DNA from: Nocardia arthritidis
GTDB taxonomy: Bacteria > Actinomycetota > Actinomycetes > Mycobacteriales > Mycobacteriaceae
Assembly (NCBI RefSeq): GCF_011801145.1
Contig: NZ_CP046172.1
Location: forward strand, 248,001-312,000
Direction of reading: 5' to 3'
Length of the DNA: 64,000 nt
Shown here: piece after piece, positions 1 to 10,104 of the stretch
Layout of the letters: every line of letters begins with the position of its first letter
Numbering within the stretch: the first letter of the stretch is position 1
Notes under the pieces: generated by a model
Database searches by the model: none
What the model was told of the DNA's origin: nothing
What the model saw: the letters and a program-made list of their open reading frames with translations, nothing else
Program-made: the position numbers and the translations under genes

Positions 1-2008
<2,008 letters not shown>

Positions 2009-2108
2009 AAAGAAGCTACGCGTCCACTGTGCGGTATCTGAAACAACACACGAACCCCACACGTTCAACCCGAAGGGTTGGGGTGTGTGGTGTGGATAGT
2101 TTCATAGA

Positions 2109-2226
2109 GTTACGGCGGTCATAGCGGTAGGGAAACGCCCGGTCCCATTCCGAACCCGGAAGCTAAGCCTGCCAGCGCCGATGGTACTGCACTCGACAGG
2201 GTGTGGGAGAGTAGGACACCGCCGGA
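2109..2226 (+). rRNA. rrf: 5S ribosomal RNA
   Basis: About 118 nt starting 'gttacggcggtcatagcg' and ending 'gacaccgccggaac'. The two ends pair as helix I. The conserved 'cccattccgaacccggaagc' segment of loop B/C lies in the middle. It sits about 100 nt after 23S and directly before a strong terminator, so it is the last gene of the rRNA operon. Ends are accurate to a few bases. Confidence 0.97.
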
Positions 2227-2237
2227 ACATACATTCA

Positions 2238-2271
2238 CGAAAGCCCCCCAACAACTGTTGGGGGGCTTTCG
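2238..2271 (+). terminator. rRNA operon terminator
   Basis: Perfect inverted repeat with 16-bp arms (cgaaagccccccaaca paired with its complement) and a 2-nt centre, twelve bases after 5S. There is no T-run, only 'tcgtcgt', as is common for high-GC actinobacterial terminators. No gene is seen between here and 2582. Confidence 0.9.
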
Positions 2272-2581
2272 TCGTCTCTGTAGGCTTTCGTCGCCGTCGA
2301 GACCCACAACGTCACCAGGTCCCGGCTTATCGCTCCTCGCACCCCGTGTCGATACCGTGCACACAACGTACCGGGTGTCCGGTCGACGAGCGGGGTGCGG
2401 GAACCAATCACCTACGCGCACAAAGATAACTATGAATGCGCCATCGGCCGGGGGAATAGTAGTTGTTGTCTGACTCAGAGCGACAAACGCAGGACGCGAA
2501 CCCGGATTGTGCTCAGAGTCAGCCGCTGACCACCCTGCCAGACCCGAACCAGGGCGGCTCGCGCAAACATTCAGCTTCCTA

Positions 2582-3721
2582 TCACACAGCATCGTTGCGG
2601 AAATCACGGCGGACGAAATTCGGTCGGATGTCGTGATCCGGTGGGTCGTAATACTGGTGAAAGGTAGGAGTCAGCCCGGATGAGATCGGCGGGTTGATCC
2701 AACTCCAATCGGTGGGACAGGTTCGCCCGGCGGCCTTTTCGCGGTTCACGTGATCACAGAACTGCTTGGCCACCGTGTGGTGGTCGACGATGTGCACGCC
2801 GGCCTTTCGATAGCTGAACAGCACGGCCCTGTTCAGCTCGACCAGTGCGCGGTCCCGCCACAGTGTGCGTTCCGCCGAGGTGTCCAGGCCCATCATTTCC
2901 CCGATCAGCGGCAGCATGTTGTACCGGTTGGTGTCGCTGAGGTTCCGCGCACCGATCTCGGCACCCATGTACCACCCGTTGAATGGTGCGAACGGGTATG
3001 TGACGCCGCCGATTTCGAGGTTCATGTTGGCGACCGCGGGCACCGCATGCCAGCGCAGCCCGAGCCCGGTGAACCAGTCGAAGTCCGGATGCTCCAGCTC
3101 CACCTCCAAAACCAGGTCGGGTGGGATGTCGAACCATCTGATCGGTTCATCGGGTGTGCTGATGAGTAGGGGCAGGATGTCGAACGGTGTTCCGGCGCCG
3201 CGCCAGCCGAGCTTCATCGCGAATTCGGTGAGCGCGACATGCGCCGCGTCGCCGGTGACCGTTCCGTCGCCGTTGCGGTATCCGGCGTACCGGATGAGTT
3301 GCGGGCTGACAATGCGGAATTCGCGTCCGTCGGGCTGCCGGGGCGGTCCGACGGTGATGAGGGATTGGACGGCACCGTTGTTCGTCGCCATGTGCAGATG
3401 CTGCCAGCACACCTCGGCCAGTTCCCGTGCGCTCCGTACCCGGCGCGCGTCGAGCAACTTCAGTGAACGCCAATGCTTTCGGCCGACACAGCGGGCGTGA
3501 TTGCGCCACGCCAGTTTGGCGCCGATCAGGATTTCCTCCGCGGTCTGCGAATAGGTGCCGGTCTGTTCGAGCTGCTCCAGTGCGCTGCGGCGACGCTGCG
3601 AGTCCAGGTGAGCGAGTTCGGGTAGTCGGAAGAATTCGTCGCATTCGCGCAGTCGCCGCTTCAGGTCGAGGCTGAAAGGCATTGTGTCTGGGCAGTTTTC
3701 GACGGGCAACACTGGGTTCAC
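2582..3721 (-). CDS. nos: Nitric oxide synthase oxygenase (bacterial NOS)
   Basis: About 379 aa. Oxidises L-arginine to citrulline and NO through hydroxyarginine; bacterial enzymes borrow electrons from cellular flavodoxin or ferredoxin reductases. Visible signatures are the haem-ligand block AWRNHARCVGRKHW (Cys about 78), ATNNG, QLIRYAGY, the substrate-pocket block PFNGWYMGAEIGARNLSD and VDHHT. There is no reductase domain, as for other bacterial NOS. The frame is open much further upstream, but a GTG at 3721 is preceded by 'cggagaaaatc' (GGAG, six bases away), giving a length close to the roughly 363-aa Bacillus enzyme. The ATG at 3682 is the shorter alternative. Divergent from the metal permease gene across about 400 bp. 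Family assignment is firm; only the start is uncertain. Confidence 0.95.
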   Translation of the reverse strand: MNPVLPVENCPDTMPFSLDLKRRLRECDEFFRLPELAHLDSQRRRSALEQLEQTGTYSQTAEEILIGAKLAWRNHARCVGRKHWRSLKLLDARRVRSARELAEVCWQHLHMATNNGAVQSLITVGPPRQPDGREFRIVSPQLIRYAGYRNGDGTVTGDAAHVALTEFAMKLGWRGAGTPFDILPLLISTPDEPIRWFDIPPDLVLEVELEHPDFDWFTGLGLRWHAVPAVANMNLEIGGVTYPFAPFNGWYMGAEIGARNLSDTNRYNMLPLIGEMMGLDTSAERTLWRDRALVELNRAVLFSYRKAGVHIVDHHTVAKQFCDHVNREKAAGRTCPTDWSWINPPISSGLTPTFHQYYDPPDHDIRPNFVRRDFRNDAV

Positions 3722-4122
3722 GATTTTCTCCGGTCGGACTTGGAGGTACTGCGGTGAAACAGACATTCGTCGAGCAGAGAACTCGCGCCGGGCAGGTGGC
3801 GCACGGGCGCCGAGCCGCGATTGCCTCCACGTTGCGAGAGTGGGCTGGACCGACCGGTTCGCGGGTTTGATTGCGCGCGTGGCCTTTTCCGGAGCCGGGT
3901 CGCGTCTTATCATGTGACCTCGATGCTTACCGCTTGCCAAGGCAATCATTGCCGCCCCGTTCAACTCTGAAAACGGCCCGGCGAACAGACTACGTCGAGT
4001 GTGCTGGTTGTGTGCCCGGATTGGGTTCATTTAGCTGGCAGCCCGAAGGGGGGAGCTCAGCAAACCGGGACCGTTGTACGGTTGATCAGTTCAATTTCGT
4101 CCCACCAGTGAGGTGTCGTCTC
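3722..4122. other. Divergent intergenic region between nos and the NiCoT permease
   Basis: About 400 bp without a supportable gene. It must hold both divergent promoters. Frames run through it on both strands but begin without ribosome sites. I could not recognise a metal-regulator operator or a riboswitch. Confidence 0.6.
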
Positions 4123-5172
4123 GTGCGCGGACTTATCGGTATGGCGATCACGATCGTCGCCCTGCACATCATCGGTTGGGGTGTATTGCTGCTGCTGGTG
4201 GTGCCGGGGCAGTACATGGTGCAGGGCGCCGTATTCGGTGTCGGGCTCGGCGTCACCGCCTATACGCTCGGCATGCGGCACGCGTTCGACGCCGACCATA
4301 TCGCCGCCATCGATAACACCACGCGAAAGTTGGTGGCGGAGAACGGAAGCCGCAAGGTGCAATCGGTCGGCTTCTGGTTCGCCCTCGGACATTCGAGCGT
4401 GGTTTTCGTGCTGGTCGGCCTGCTGGCCCTCGGGGTGCGTGAGTTGGCGACGAATCTGGCGAACGACGATTCGGATCTGCACCGCTGGACCGGCCTGTGG
4501 GGAACCAGCATCTCCGGAACGTTCCTCATCCTGATCGGCCTGCTGAATCTGGCCTCGCTGATCGGGATCTGGCGGGTGTTCCGGCGCCTGCGGCAGGGCG
4601 ATTTCGACGAGGCGCGGCTCGAGCGTGAGCTCAACAGCCGCGGCCTGCTGAACCGGGTGCTTGGTCCGGTGGTCCGGTTGGTGCGGAAACCGGTGCACAT
4701 GTATCCGGTCGGTGTGCTGTTCGGGCTCGGCTTCGACACCGTCACCGAGGTCGGCCTGCTGGTCATCGCGGGCGGAGCGGCCGCGACCGGACTGCCGTGG
4801 TATTCGATTCTCGTTCTGCCCGTGCTGTTTTCGGCAGGTATGGCACTGTTCGACACGCTCGATGGTTCGTTCATGAGCTACGCCTACGACTGGGCTTTCG
4901 CCAAACCGGTGCGCAAGATCTACTACAACCTGGTGATCACCGGACTCTCGGTGGCGGTGGCGCTGCTGATCGGCGGACAGGAGATCGTGTCCATTTTCGC
5001 CGACAAATTAGGGGTGGAATCCGGGGTGGTGGCCTGGATCGGGAACCTGGATCTCGGTGAGCTTGGTTACATAATTGTCGGTCTGTTCGGCCTCACCTGG
5101 GCGGTGGCGGCGGCGGTATGGCGGTTCGCGAAGGTGGAACAGCGCTGGCAGCGCGACCTCGCCTCGAACTGA
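4123..5172 (+). CDS. Nickel/cobalt permease, NiCoT family
   Basis: About 349 aa, eight or so hydrophobic segments, inner membrane. Imports Ni2+ and/or Co2+. The family signature RHAFDADHIAAIDNTTRK lies near residue 50, with GFWFALGHSSVV and LFGLGFDTVTEVGLL further on; these are the conserved His/Asp-rich membrane motifs of NixA/HoxN/NicT proteins. Start taken as the GTG at 4123, with GAGG nine bases upstream; a GTG at 4108 or an ATG at 4141 (MAITIVA) are alternatives. The frame stays open back to 3871, but that part has no membrane character. Whether it prefers nickel or cobalt cannot be told from sequence. No nickel enzyme or cobalamin gene is adjacent. Confidence 0.93.
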   Translation: MRGLIGMAITIVALHIIGWGVLLLLVVPGQYMVQGAVFGVGLGVTAYTLGMRHAFDADHIAAIDNTTRKLVAENGSRKVQSVGFWFALGHSSVVFVLVGLLALGVRELATNLANDDSDLHRWTGLWGTSISGTFLILIGLLNLASLIGIWRVFRRLRQGDFDEARLERELNSRGLLNRVLGPVVRLVRKPVHMYPVGVLFGLGFDTVTEVGLLVIAGGAAATGLPWYSILVLPVLFSAGMALFDTLDGSFMSYAYDWAFAKPVRKIYYNLVITGLSVAVALLIGGQEIVSIFADKLGVESGVVAWIGNLDLGELGYIIVGLFGLTWAVAAAVWRFAKVEQRWQRDLASN

Positions 5173-5228
5173 CCGAGCCCGGTAAGGGGTTCGGTGGCGA
5201 TTTGTAACTTTCTGGCAGGATGGCTGTC

Positions 5229-6287
5229 ATGCTGTCTCGACGCGGAGTGCGTCGCTGGGTTGCCAGTGCTGTCGTGAGCGTCGCGCTCTTCAGCGGCGCG
5301 TCGGCGTTCGGCGCTCCCCCGGTACTGGCCGAACCGCCCGCGAACACCGGATCCTCGGACGGGCCCGGCAAAGCGGAGCCCACCGTCACGCCGCGGCCGC
5401 GAACCGCCGCGATCGAAAGCGTCGAGCCGATCACCGATCGGCTGCTGCGCGTCTTCGTCCGGTCGCCGGCCATGCAGCGCACGGTCCAGGTGCAGGTTCT
5501 GTTGCCGCGCAATCAAACTCAGTCGCGTCCGACGGTGTACATGCTCGACGGGCGCAGCACGCCGCCCGAATCGAACAACTGGATCGAGATGGGCCGCGCT
5601 GTCCAGTTCTACGACGACAAAGATGTGAACGTGGTGTTCACCGTCGGCGGCCCGGCCAGCTTCTACACCGATTGGCAGAAGCCCGACCCGGTACTCGGCA
5701 CCAATATGTGGGAAACGTTCCTCACCAAGGAATTGCCGCCGCTGCTCGACGCGAAGTTCGACGGCAACGGGCGCAACGCGGTGATGGGCGTTTCGATGGG
5801 CGCCGAGGCCGCGATGATGCTCGCCTTCCGGCAGCCGACGCTCTACCAGGCCGTCGCCGCGCACAGCGGATGTTTCTCCACCGGAACCGATCTCGGACAG
5901 GCGCAGGCGCGTGCGGTGATCGCCAGCTATAACGGCAAGGCGGACAACATGTTCGGGCCGCAGGACGATCCGCAGTGGCTGGCTCACGACACCAACCTGC
6001 ACGCGGATGCGTTGCGCGGCAAGACAATCTACCTTTCCGTCGGCAGCGGTATCCCGGGCCAATACGACACCCCGGACAGTCCGGATATCGCCAACACCAT
6101 CGGTTTCGGCGGACCGCTGGAGGCCGCGACCAATATGTGTACGGCCAGGCTGGTGCAGCGGCTGGTCAGCATCGGCATTCCGGTGACGGCGGACTTCCGC
6201 CTCACCGGAACCCACTCCTGGCCCTACTGGGCCGATGAACTGGTCAAGTCGTGGCCGACCATCGCGCCCGCGATCGGCACTCGCTGA
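5229..6287 (+). CDS. Secreted mycolyltransferase/esterase, antigen 85 family
   Basis: About 352 aa with an N-terminal signal peptide (RRGVRRW then a hydrophobic stretch, cleavage near AFGA/LAEPP). Antigen 85-like enzymes move mycolic acids onto trehalose and arabinogalactan outside the membrane. The nucleophile elbow GVSMGAEAA places Ser at about 189; GTHSWPYW supplies the catalytic His at about 329. Length and order fit the alpha/beta-hydrolase mycolyltransferases. The ATG at 5229 is chosen over 5220 because the 'ggcagg' ribosome site is better spaced. Substrate is inferred from the family; a carboxylesterase role is possible. It follows the metal permease by about 60 bp and converges with the aminotransferase gene. 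Confidence 0.9.
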   Translation: MLSRRGVRRWVASAVVSVALFSGASAFGAPPVLAEPPANTGSSDGPGKAEPTVTPRPRTAAIESVEPITDRLLRVFVRSPAMQRTVQVQVLLPRNQTQSRPTVYMLDGRSTPPESNNWIEMGRAVQFYDDKDVNVVFTVGGPASFYTDWQKPDPVLGTNMWETFLTKELPPLLDAKFDGNGRNAVMGVSMGAEAAMMLAFRQPTLYQAVAAHSGCFSTGTDLGQAQARAVIASYNGKADNMFGPQDDPQWLAHDTNLHADALRGKTIYLSVGSGIPGQYDTPDSPDIANTIGFGGPLEAATNMCTARLVQRLVSIGIPVTADFRLTGTHSWPYWADELVKSWPTIAPAIGTR

Positions 6288-6320
6288 TCGCGCGGCGATT
6301 CGATGGGGTGACTGGCGGGG

Positions 6321-7400
6321 CTATCCGGCAAACCGTTCCAGCACAGCGGGATCGGTGGCGAACCGGAGGAAGCGGTCGTTCTCGTGCGGGTCGCCGATGG
6401 TGACCCGCACGCCGTCGGCGCCGTAGGGCCGCAGCAGCACGCCCTCGTCCGCGCTTGCCTCGCCGTACTCGGCGCTGCGCGAACCGAGCGGCAGCCATAC
6501 GAAATTCGTCTCGCTCGGCGGCACCCGGTAACCGGCGGCGAGCAGCGCGTCGCGGACGCGTTCGCGCTCGACGATGAGAGTGTCTGTGCGGTCCAGCAAT
6601 TCGTGCCGCGCCTCCAGCGAGGCGATGGCCGCGGCCTGCGCGACCCGGTTCACGCTGAACGGGATGTGCACCTTCATCAGCGCGGTGATCACCTCGGGAG
6701 CGCCCACCGCGTAACCGGCCCGCAGGCCCGCCAGACCGTACGCCTTGGAAAACGTGCGCAAAACAACGACATTCGGCCGGGTGCGGCCCAATTCCACACC
6801 GTCGGGCCGAGTTTCGGGAGTCAGCCGCAGATACTCGTAATACGCCTCGTCCAGCACCACGAGCACCCGCCGCGGCACCGCGTCGAGGAAACGCTCCAAC
6901 TCGGCCCGGCCGAGCGCGGTTCCCGTGGGATTGTTGGGATTACAGACGTAGATCAACTTCGTGCGCTCGGTGACCGCCGCCGCCATCGCGTCCAAATCGT
7001 GCGACAGATCCGCCGTCAGCGGCACCTTCACCGCCGTCGCGTTGCCGACCTGGGTGACGATCGGATACGCCTCGAACGAGCGCCAGGCGAACACCACCTC
7101 ATCGGAGGGTGCGGCGCAGGTGATCTGCACCAGCTCCTGGCACAGCGCGACGCTGCCGCAGCCGACCGCGATATTCGCCACCGCGACATCGAGAAACCGC
7201 GCGAGCGCCGCACGCAACTCACTGGCTTGATTGTCCGGATACCGATTCGCCGCCTCGGCCGCCTCGGCGATGGCCTTCGCGGCCGCGGGTAGCGGGCCGA
7301 ACGTGGTTTCGTTGCTGGCAAGCTTCACCGCACCGGGATGGTTACGGCCAGGGACGTACGCCGGGATCGCCTCGAGATCCGGCCGGATGTGCGCTGTCAC
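6321..7400 (-). CDS. pat: Aromatic/histidinol-phosphate-type aminotransferase (Pat-like)
   Basis: 359 aa, PLP-dependent fold type I, HisC-like. Visible active-site elements are NPNNPTGT (Asn155-Asn156), VVLDEAYYEY (Asp184, Tyr187) and TFSKAYGLAGLRAGY (PLP-binding Lys219). The opening RPDLEAIPAYVPGR and VKLASNE match the stand-alone mycobacterial phenylalanine aminotransferase Pat rather than the operon-encoded HisC, and no his genes are nearby. Likely transfers amino groups in phenylalanine/tyrosine synthesis; tyrA lies about 11 kb away. HisC activity cannot be excluded by sequence. Confidence 0.9.
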   Translation of the reverse strand: MTAHIRPDLEAIPAYVPGRNHPGAVKLASNETTFGPLPAAAKAIAEAAEAANRYPDNQASELRAALARFLDVAVANIAVGCGSVALCQELVQITCAAPSDEVVFAWRSFEAYPIVTQVGNATAVKVPLTADLSHDLDAMAAAVTERTKLIYVCNPNNPTGTALGRAELERFLDAVPRRVLVVLDEAYYEYLRLTPETRPDGVELGRTRPNVVVLRTFSKAYGLAGLRAGYAVGAPEVITALMKVHIPFSVNRVAQAAAIASLEARHELLDRTDTLIVERERVRDALLAAGYRVPPSETNFVWLPLGSRSAEYGEASADEGVLLRPYGADGVRVTIGDPHENDRFLRFATDPAVLERFAG

Positions 7401-7572
7401 AACACCACCCTAAGCCGACCCCGCGAAACCATGGGATGACCGTGCTAAATTTGCGGCTCCCCAGCACTCGAACAGCGGCGATCTCGCGGGCAGGTAACTG
7501 GAAAATATCAACGGGAATGCCCCTCAACTGGAATTTCTCGCCAAGATCGGCCGATGAACCTACCCTGGTTCC

Positions 7573-8295
7573 ATGTCGGGCACTTATGACGATATTGCCC
7601 CACTACGTGGCGGCGGCGACACGGCATCCAGACCGGATACGGAATCAGCGGAGCACCAGCGGCGGCAATCCGCCAACACCCGAGTGCCCATCACGGTTGT
7701 CGAACCGGAGGGACACACGCGCGGCGGCATCGTGGTGCTGCACGAATCCCGAGAGTTCTCCACAACATTGCTCGACCTCATGAGCGCACTCGCCGACGAA
7801 GGCTGGACAGTGGTCGCGCCCAACCTGTTCCACCGCAGCGAACAACCCGACAACGGCGTCTTCGGCGACGAACTCTTCGACGACTTCGACGCCTGCTTCG
7901 ACTGGCTCACCGCCCGCGACATCCTCCCCGACTGCGTCGGCGTCCTCGGCTTCGACAGCGCCGGCACCGCGGCCTTCCTCGTCGCGACCAACCGGCCCAT
8001 CGGTGCGGCCGTAAGCGTCGCCGCACCAGGCATCGTCGAACCACTCACCGAACAAGCCGACGCGCTCGTCCACGCCGCGCCCAACCTGCAGGCCCCGTGG
8101 CTGGGGCTCTTCGGCACCGACGACCCCGCCACCCCGGCGACCCAGATCGACCAACTCCGCGACGCCACCGCCCGCGCCGACGTCGCCAGCCTCGTCATCA
8201 CCTACCCCGGACTCCGCCACCGCGCCCCCGAAAGCATCGACCTCGGCGACTCACACACCAGGATCTTCGACTGGTTCGACAGCAACCTACGCTGA
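7573..8295 (+). CDS. Dienelactone hydrolase family protein with altered nucleophile elbow
   Basis: 240 aa, alpha/beta-hydrolase of the DLH type: VTVVEPEGHTRGGIVVLHESREF near residue 40 matches the family opening, with a conserved Asp region (GLFGTDDPATP) and a C-terminal His (YPGLRHRAPES). The elbow, usually G-x-C-x-G-G, reads GVLGFDSAGT here: Asp128 occupies the expected Cys position and Ser129 follows. The enzyme may use Ser129 or have lost hydrolase activity. No ring-cleavage genes are nearby. The ATG at 7573 lacks a clear ribosome site. It precedes a tRNA pair on the same strand. Confidence 0.8.
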   Translation: MSGTYDDIAPLRGGGDTASRPDTESAEHQRRQSANTRVPITVVEPEGHTRGGIVVLHESREFSTTLLDLMSALADEGWTVVAPNLFHRSEQPDNGVFGDELFDDFDACFDWLTARDILPDCVGVLGFDSAGTAAFLVATNRPIGAAVSVAAPGIVEPLTEQADALVHAAPNLQAPWLGLFGTDDPATPATQIDQLRDATARADVASLVITYPGLRHRAPESIDLGDSHTRIFDWFDSNLR

Positions 8296-8307
8296 TAACC
8301 AGGCGTT

Positions 8308-8337
8308 TTGTTATCTGGACGGTGGCTCCTGTAACCT
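8308..8337 (+). promoter_or_regulatory. Candidate promoter for the tRNA-Ser/tRNA-Arg pair
   Basis: TTGTTA (8308-8313), an 18-bp spacer and TAACCT (8332-8337), about 50 bp before tRNA-Ser. It fits a vegetative actinobacterial promoter. Inferred by eye only. Confidence 0.4.
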
Positions 8338-8386
8338 TGCTGCTCGGCGGTTCGAAAGGACCGGTGCCCTCGAAGAGAAGGCTCCA

Positions 8387-8476
8387 GGAGGCGTGCCAGA
8401 GCGGCCGAATGGGACTCACTGCTAATGAGTTGTCCCTTCACGGGGACCGGAGGTTCAAATCCTCTCGCCTCCGCCA
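8387..8476 (+). tRNA. tRNA-Ser(GCT)
   Basis: 90 nt including an encoded CCA. The acceptor ggaggcg pairs with cgcctcc. The anticodon loop ctgctaa gives GCT (reads AGC/AGU). It has the long variable arm of class II tRNAs and the T-arm ggttcaaatcc. It lies 36 nt before tRNA-Arg(ACG). Confidence 0.97.
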
Positions 8477-8512
8477 CACCCGGGAAACCGAGTGACAACT
8501 GAAGAATGCCAT

Positions 8513-8585
8513 GCGCCCGTAGCTCAACGGATAGAGCATCTGACTACGGATCAGAAGGTTAGGGGTTCGAATCCCTTCGGGCGCA
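8513..8585 (+). tRNA. tRNA-Arg(ACG)
   Basis: 73 nt, no encoded CCA. The acceptor gcgcccg pairs with cgggcgc. The D-arm is agctcaacggatagagc, the anticodon loop ctacgga gives ACG (A34 presumably edited to inosine by TadA, whose gene is at 19452) and the T-arm is ggggttcgaatcccc. Probably cotranscribed with the upstream tRNA-Ser. Confidence 0.97.
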
Positions 8586-9330
8586 CTTCACTCGATGCGA
8601 GGCTCATGCTCACACAGAGCGTGAGCCTTGTCTCGTTTCGTCATGTTTTGTGGGGGTGCAACCCCCACACCCCGCCCGGCGGGGCTTCGCCCCCCGGACC
8701 CCCTCTTGGGGCTTCGCCCCTTGCCCCCGGGTTGTGGTGGTTGCGATTGGTGGGGATGTTGCGGGGTTTTGTGGATGTTCTCTTGCTCATTGTGGCTGTG
8801 TGCCAACTGATTTCGTGGATTGCACCGCAGTTGTGGGCCTTCGTTTCCCAATGACGGTAAGAACGTGATGTTGCGGCTGTATGAAGAGGCCACGGCCGGC
8901 TAACTGGCGCTGCCATTTTGGCGGCTGTTGTTCACGACCCGCTCGCTGTTGATCATGACCTAGGCCTGCACTATGTCCTCAGCGCGTAACCGGTGCTCGT
9001 CGTGCAGCGATGCCGAATCCCACACAGCCCCACTGGGATACCGGCGTGGGCAAGGCGTGTCAGGCCCGTCAATCCGGCATGATTTTTCGTGGCTCAGTGG
9101 GTTGTGTGTGGTGGCGCACACGGGCCAGTAGGGGTGGTGTTGGGGTGCAAGGGGTTTCGTTGGATCGCCGGTTCGCTGGGGGGGTGGTGAGGCGGGGCGA
9201 GGGCGTCGACTGGGGTGGGGGACGGTTGGTGGGAGTGATCGGGTCACTGTGGGTGTGGTTGGTGGGCAGGTGGATTCGAGGGTGGTGAGTGGTGGGTGTC
9301 GTAATGGGGGCTGATTGCGGCGCTGGGGGG
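8586..9330. other. Non-coding stretch with G/C-rich hairpins
   Basis: About 745 bp without a convincing gene. 8650-8740 contains nested GC hairpins, including two copies of 'ggggcttcgcccc', a pattern common downstream of actinobacterial tRNA genes. 9120-9330 is strongly G-biased on the + strand. Frames here are short, lack ribosome sites and have no recognisable protein character. Confidence 0.6.
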
Positions 9331-10044
9331 CTAGAGCCAGGTGGGGAGGGGTGGGAGGTCGCCGGTGAGGGTTGCGCCGGTGGAGCGGCCTAGGAGCCAG
9401 GCTAGGAGGGCGGTGGCGGGGCCGGTGATGGTGGTGGTGGGGGTGGCGGTGCCTATGGTGGCGGTGATGGGGAGGTCGGTGGCTTGGATGGTGAAGGTGG
9501 GGGATTCGGATTTGGGGGTTAGGGTGGCGGCTACTTCGGGGAGTAGGCGGGTGACGAAATCTGTTGGCCAGTCGGCTGGTTGGTAGTCGACGGACAGGTC
9601 GACGTGGTGGATTTCGACCTCGCGCAGGCGCATCCAGCAGATCTCGGTGGCGGGGATTTCGCGGCCCGCGCGGGTGCGGACGGTGGCCTGCCAGTTCTCG
9701 GGGGTGAAGGCTTTGGCGAGGGCCAGCCAGCGGGCGGCGGCTGCCTCGTTATCGGCCAATTGCTCGGCGATGGGGCGGGGGGCGCCGTTCTCGATATCGG
9801 CGTCGCGCAGGAAAAGGCTTGCGTATTGCGGGGTTTCGATGCCGGTGCGGGCCCAGAGCAGCAGGTTGACCAGTGAGTCGGCGTTGCGGGCGAGGTGGGT
9901 GAGCACGTGTCCGCGGGTCCAGCCGGGTAGCAGCGACGGGGCGGCCACATCCTCGGTGGTGAGTTTGCGCACGGTGGCGAGGAGACGGTCGGTCGCGGCC
10001 GTGACGGTGTCGAGGAGAGGCGGCTGGGCGGGCGTGGCGCTGGT
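9331..10044 (-). CDS. Maleylpyruvate isomerase family mycothiol-dependent enzyme
   Basis: About 237 aa. The N-terminal DinB/MDMPI metal-binding helical bundle is recognisable from LLPGWTRGHVLTHLARNADSL (metal His) and MRLREVEIHHVDL (further His). The C-terminal part, ending in TGPATALLAWLLGRSTGATL, resembles the SCP2-like domain of this family. Members use mycothiol, the actinobacterial thiol, for isomerisation or conjugation. The true substrate is unknown and no gentisate-pathway genes are adjacent. The GTG at 10044 (VTSATPAQ) is preferred over the upstream in-frame start because homologous sequence begins there and 'gtaggg' lies upstream. Confidence 0.87.
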   Translation of the reverse strand, partial: TSATPAQPPLLDTVTAATDRLLATVRKLTTEDVAAPSLLPGWTRGHVLTHLARNADSLVNLLLWARTGIETPQYASLFLRDADIENGAPRPIAEQLADNEAAAARWLALAKAFTPENWQATVRTRAGREIPATEICWMRLREVEIHHVDLSVDYQPADWPTDFVTRLLPEVAATLTPKSESPTFTIQATDLPITATIGTATPTTTITGPATALLAWLLGRSTGATLTGDLPPLPTWL

Positions 10045-10104
10045 CACGCAGCCGACCCTACCGAGCGGGCGCCCCAACCGTCGATCCTTCGAGCGCGGGA
10101 AAGC

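Noticed and set aside
2119..2607. Minus-strand frame across 5S and the terminator
   Set aside because: Covers rRNA and a perfect hairpin; an artefact.
6384..7292. 302-codon + frame opposite the aminotransferase gene
   Set aside because: Antisense shadow of a gene with a full PLP-enzyme motif set.
8492..8854. + strand frame spanning tRNA-Arg with a hydrophobic end
   Set aside because: Its first part is the tRNA gene itself, and the hydrophobic tail has no ribosome site or separate plausible start.
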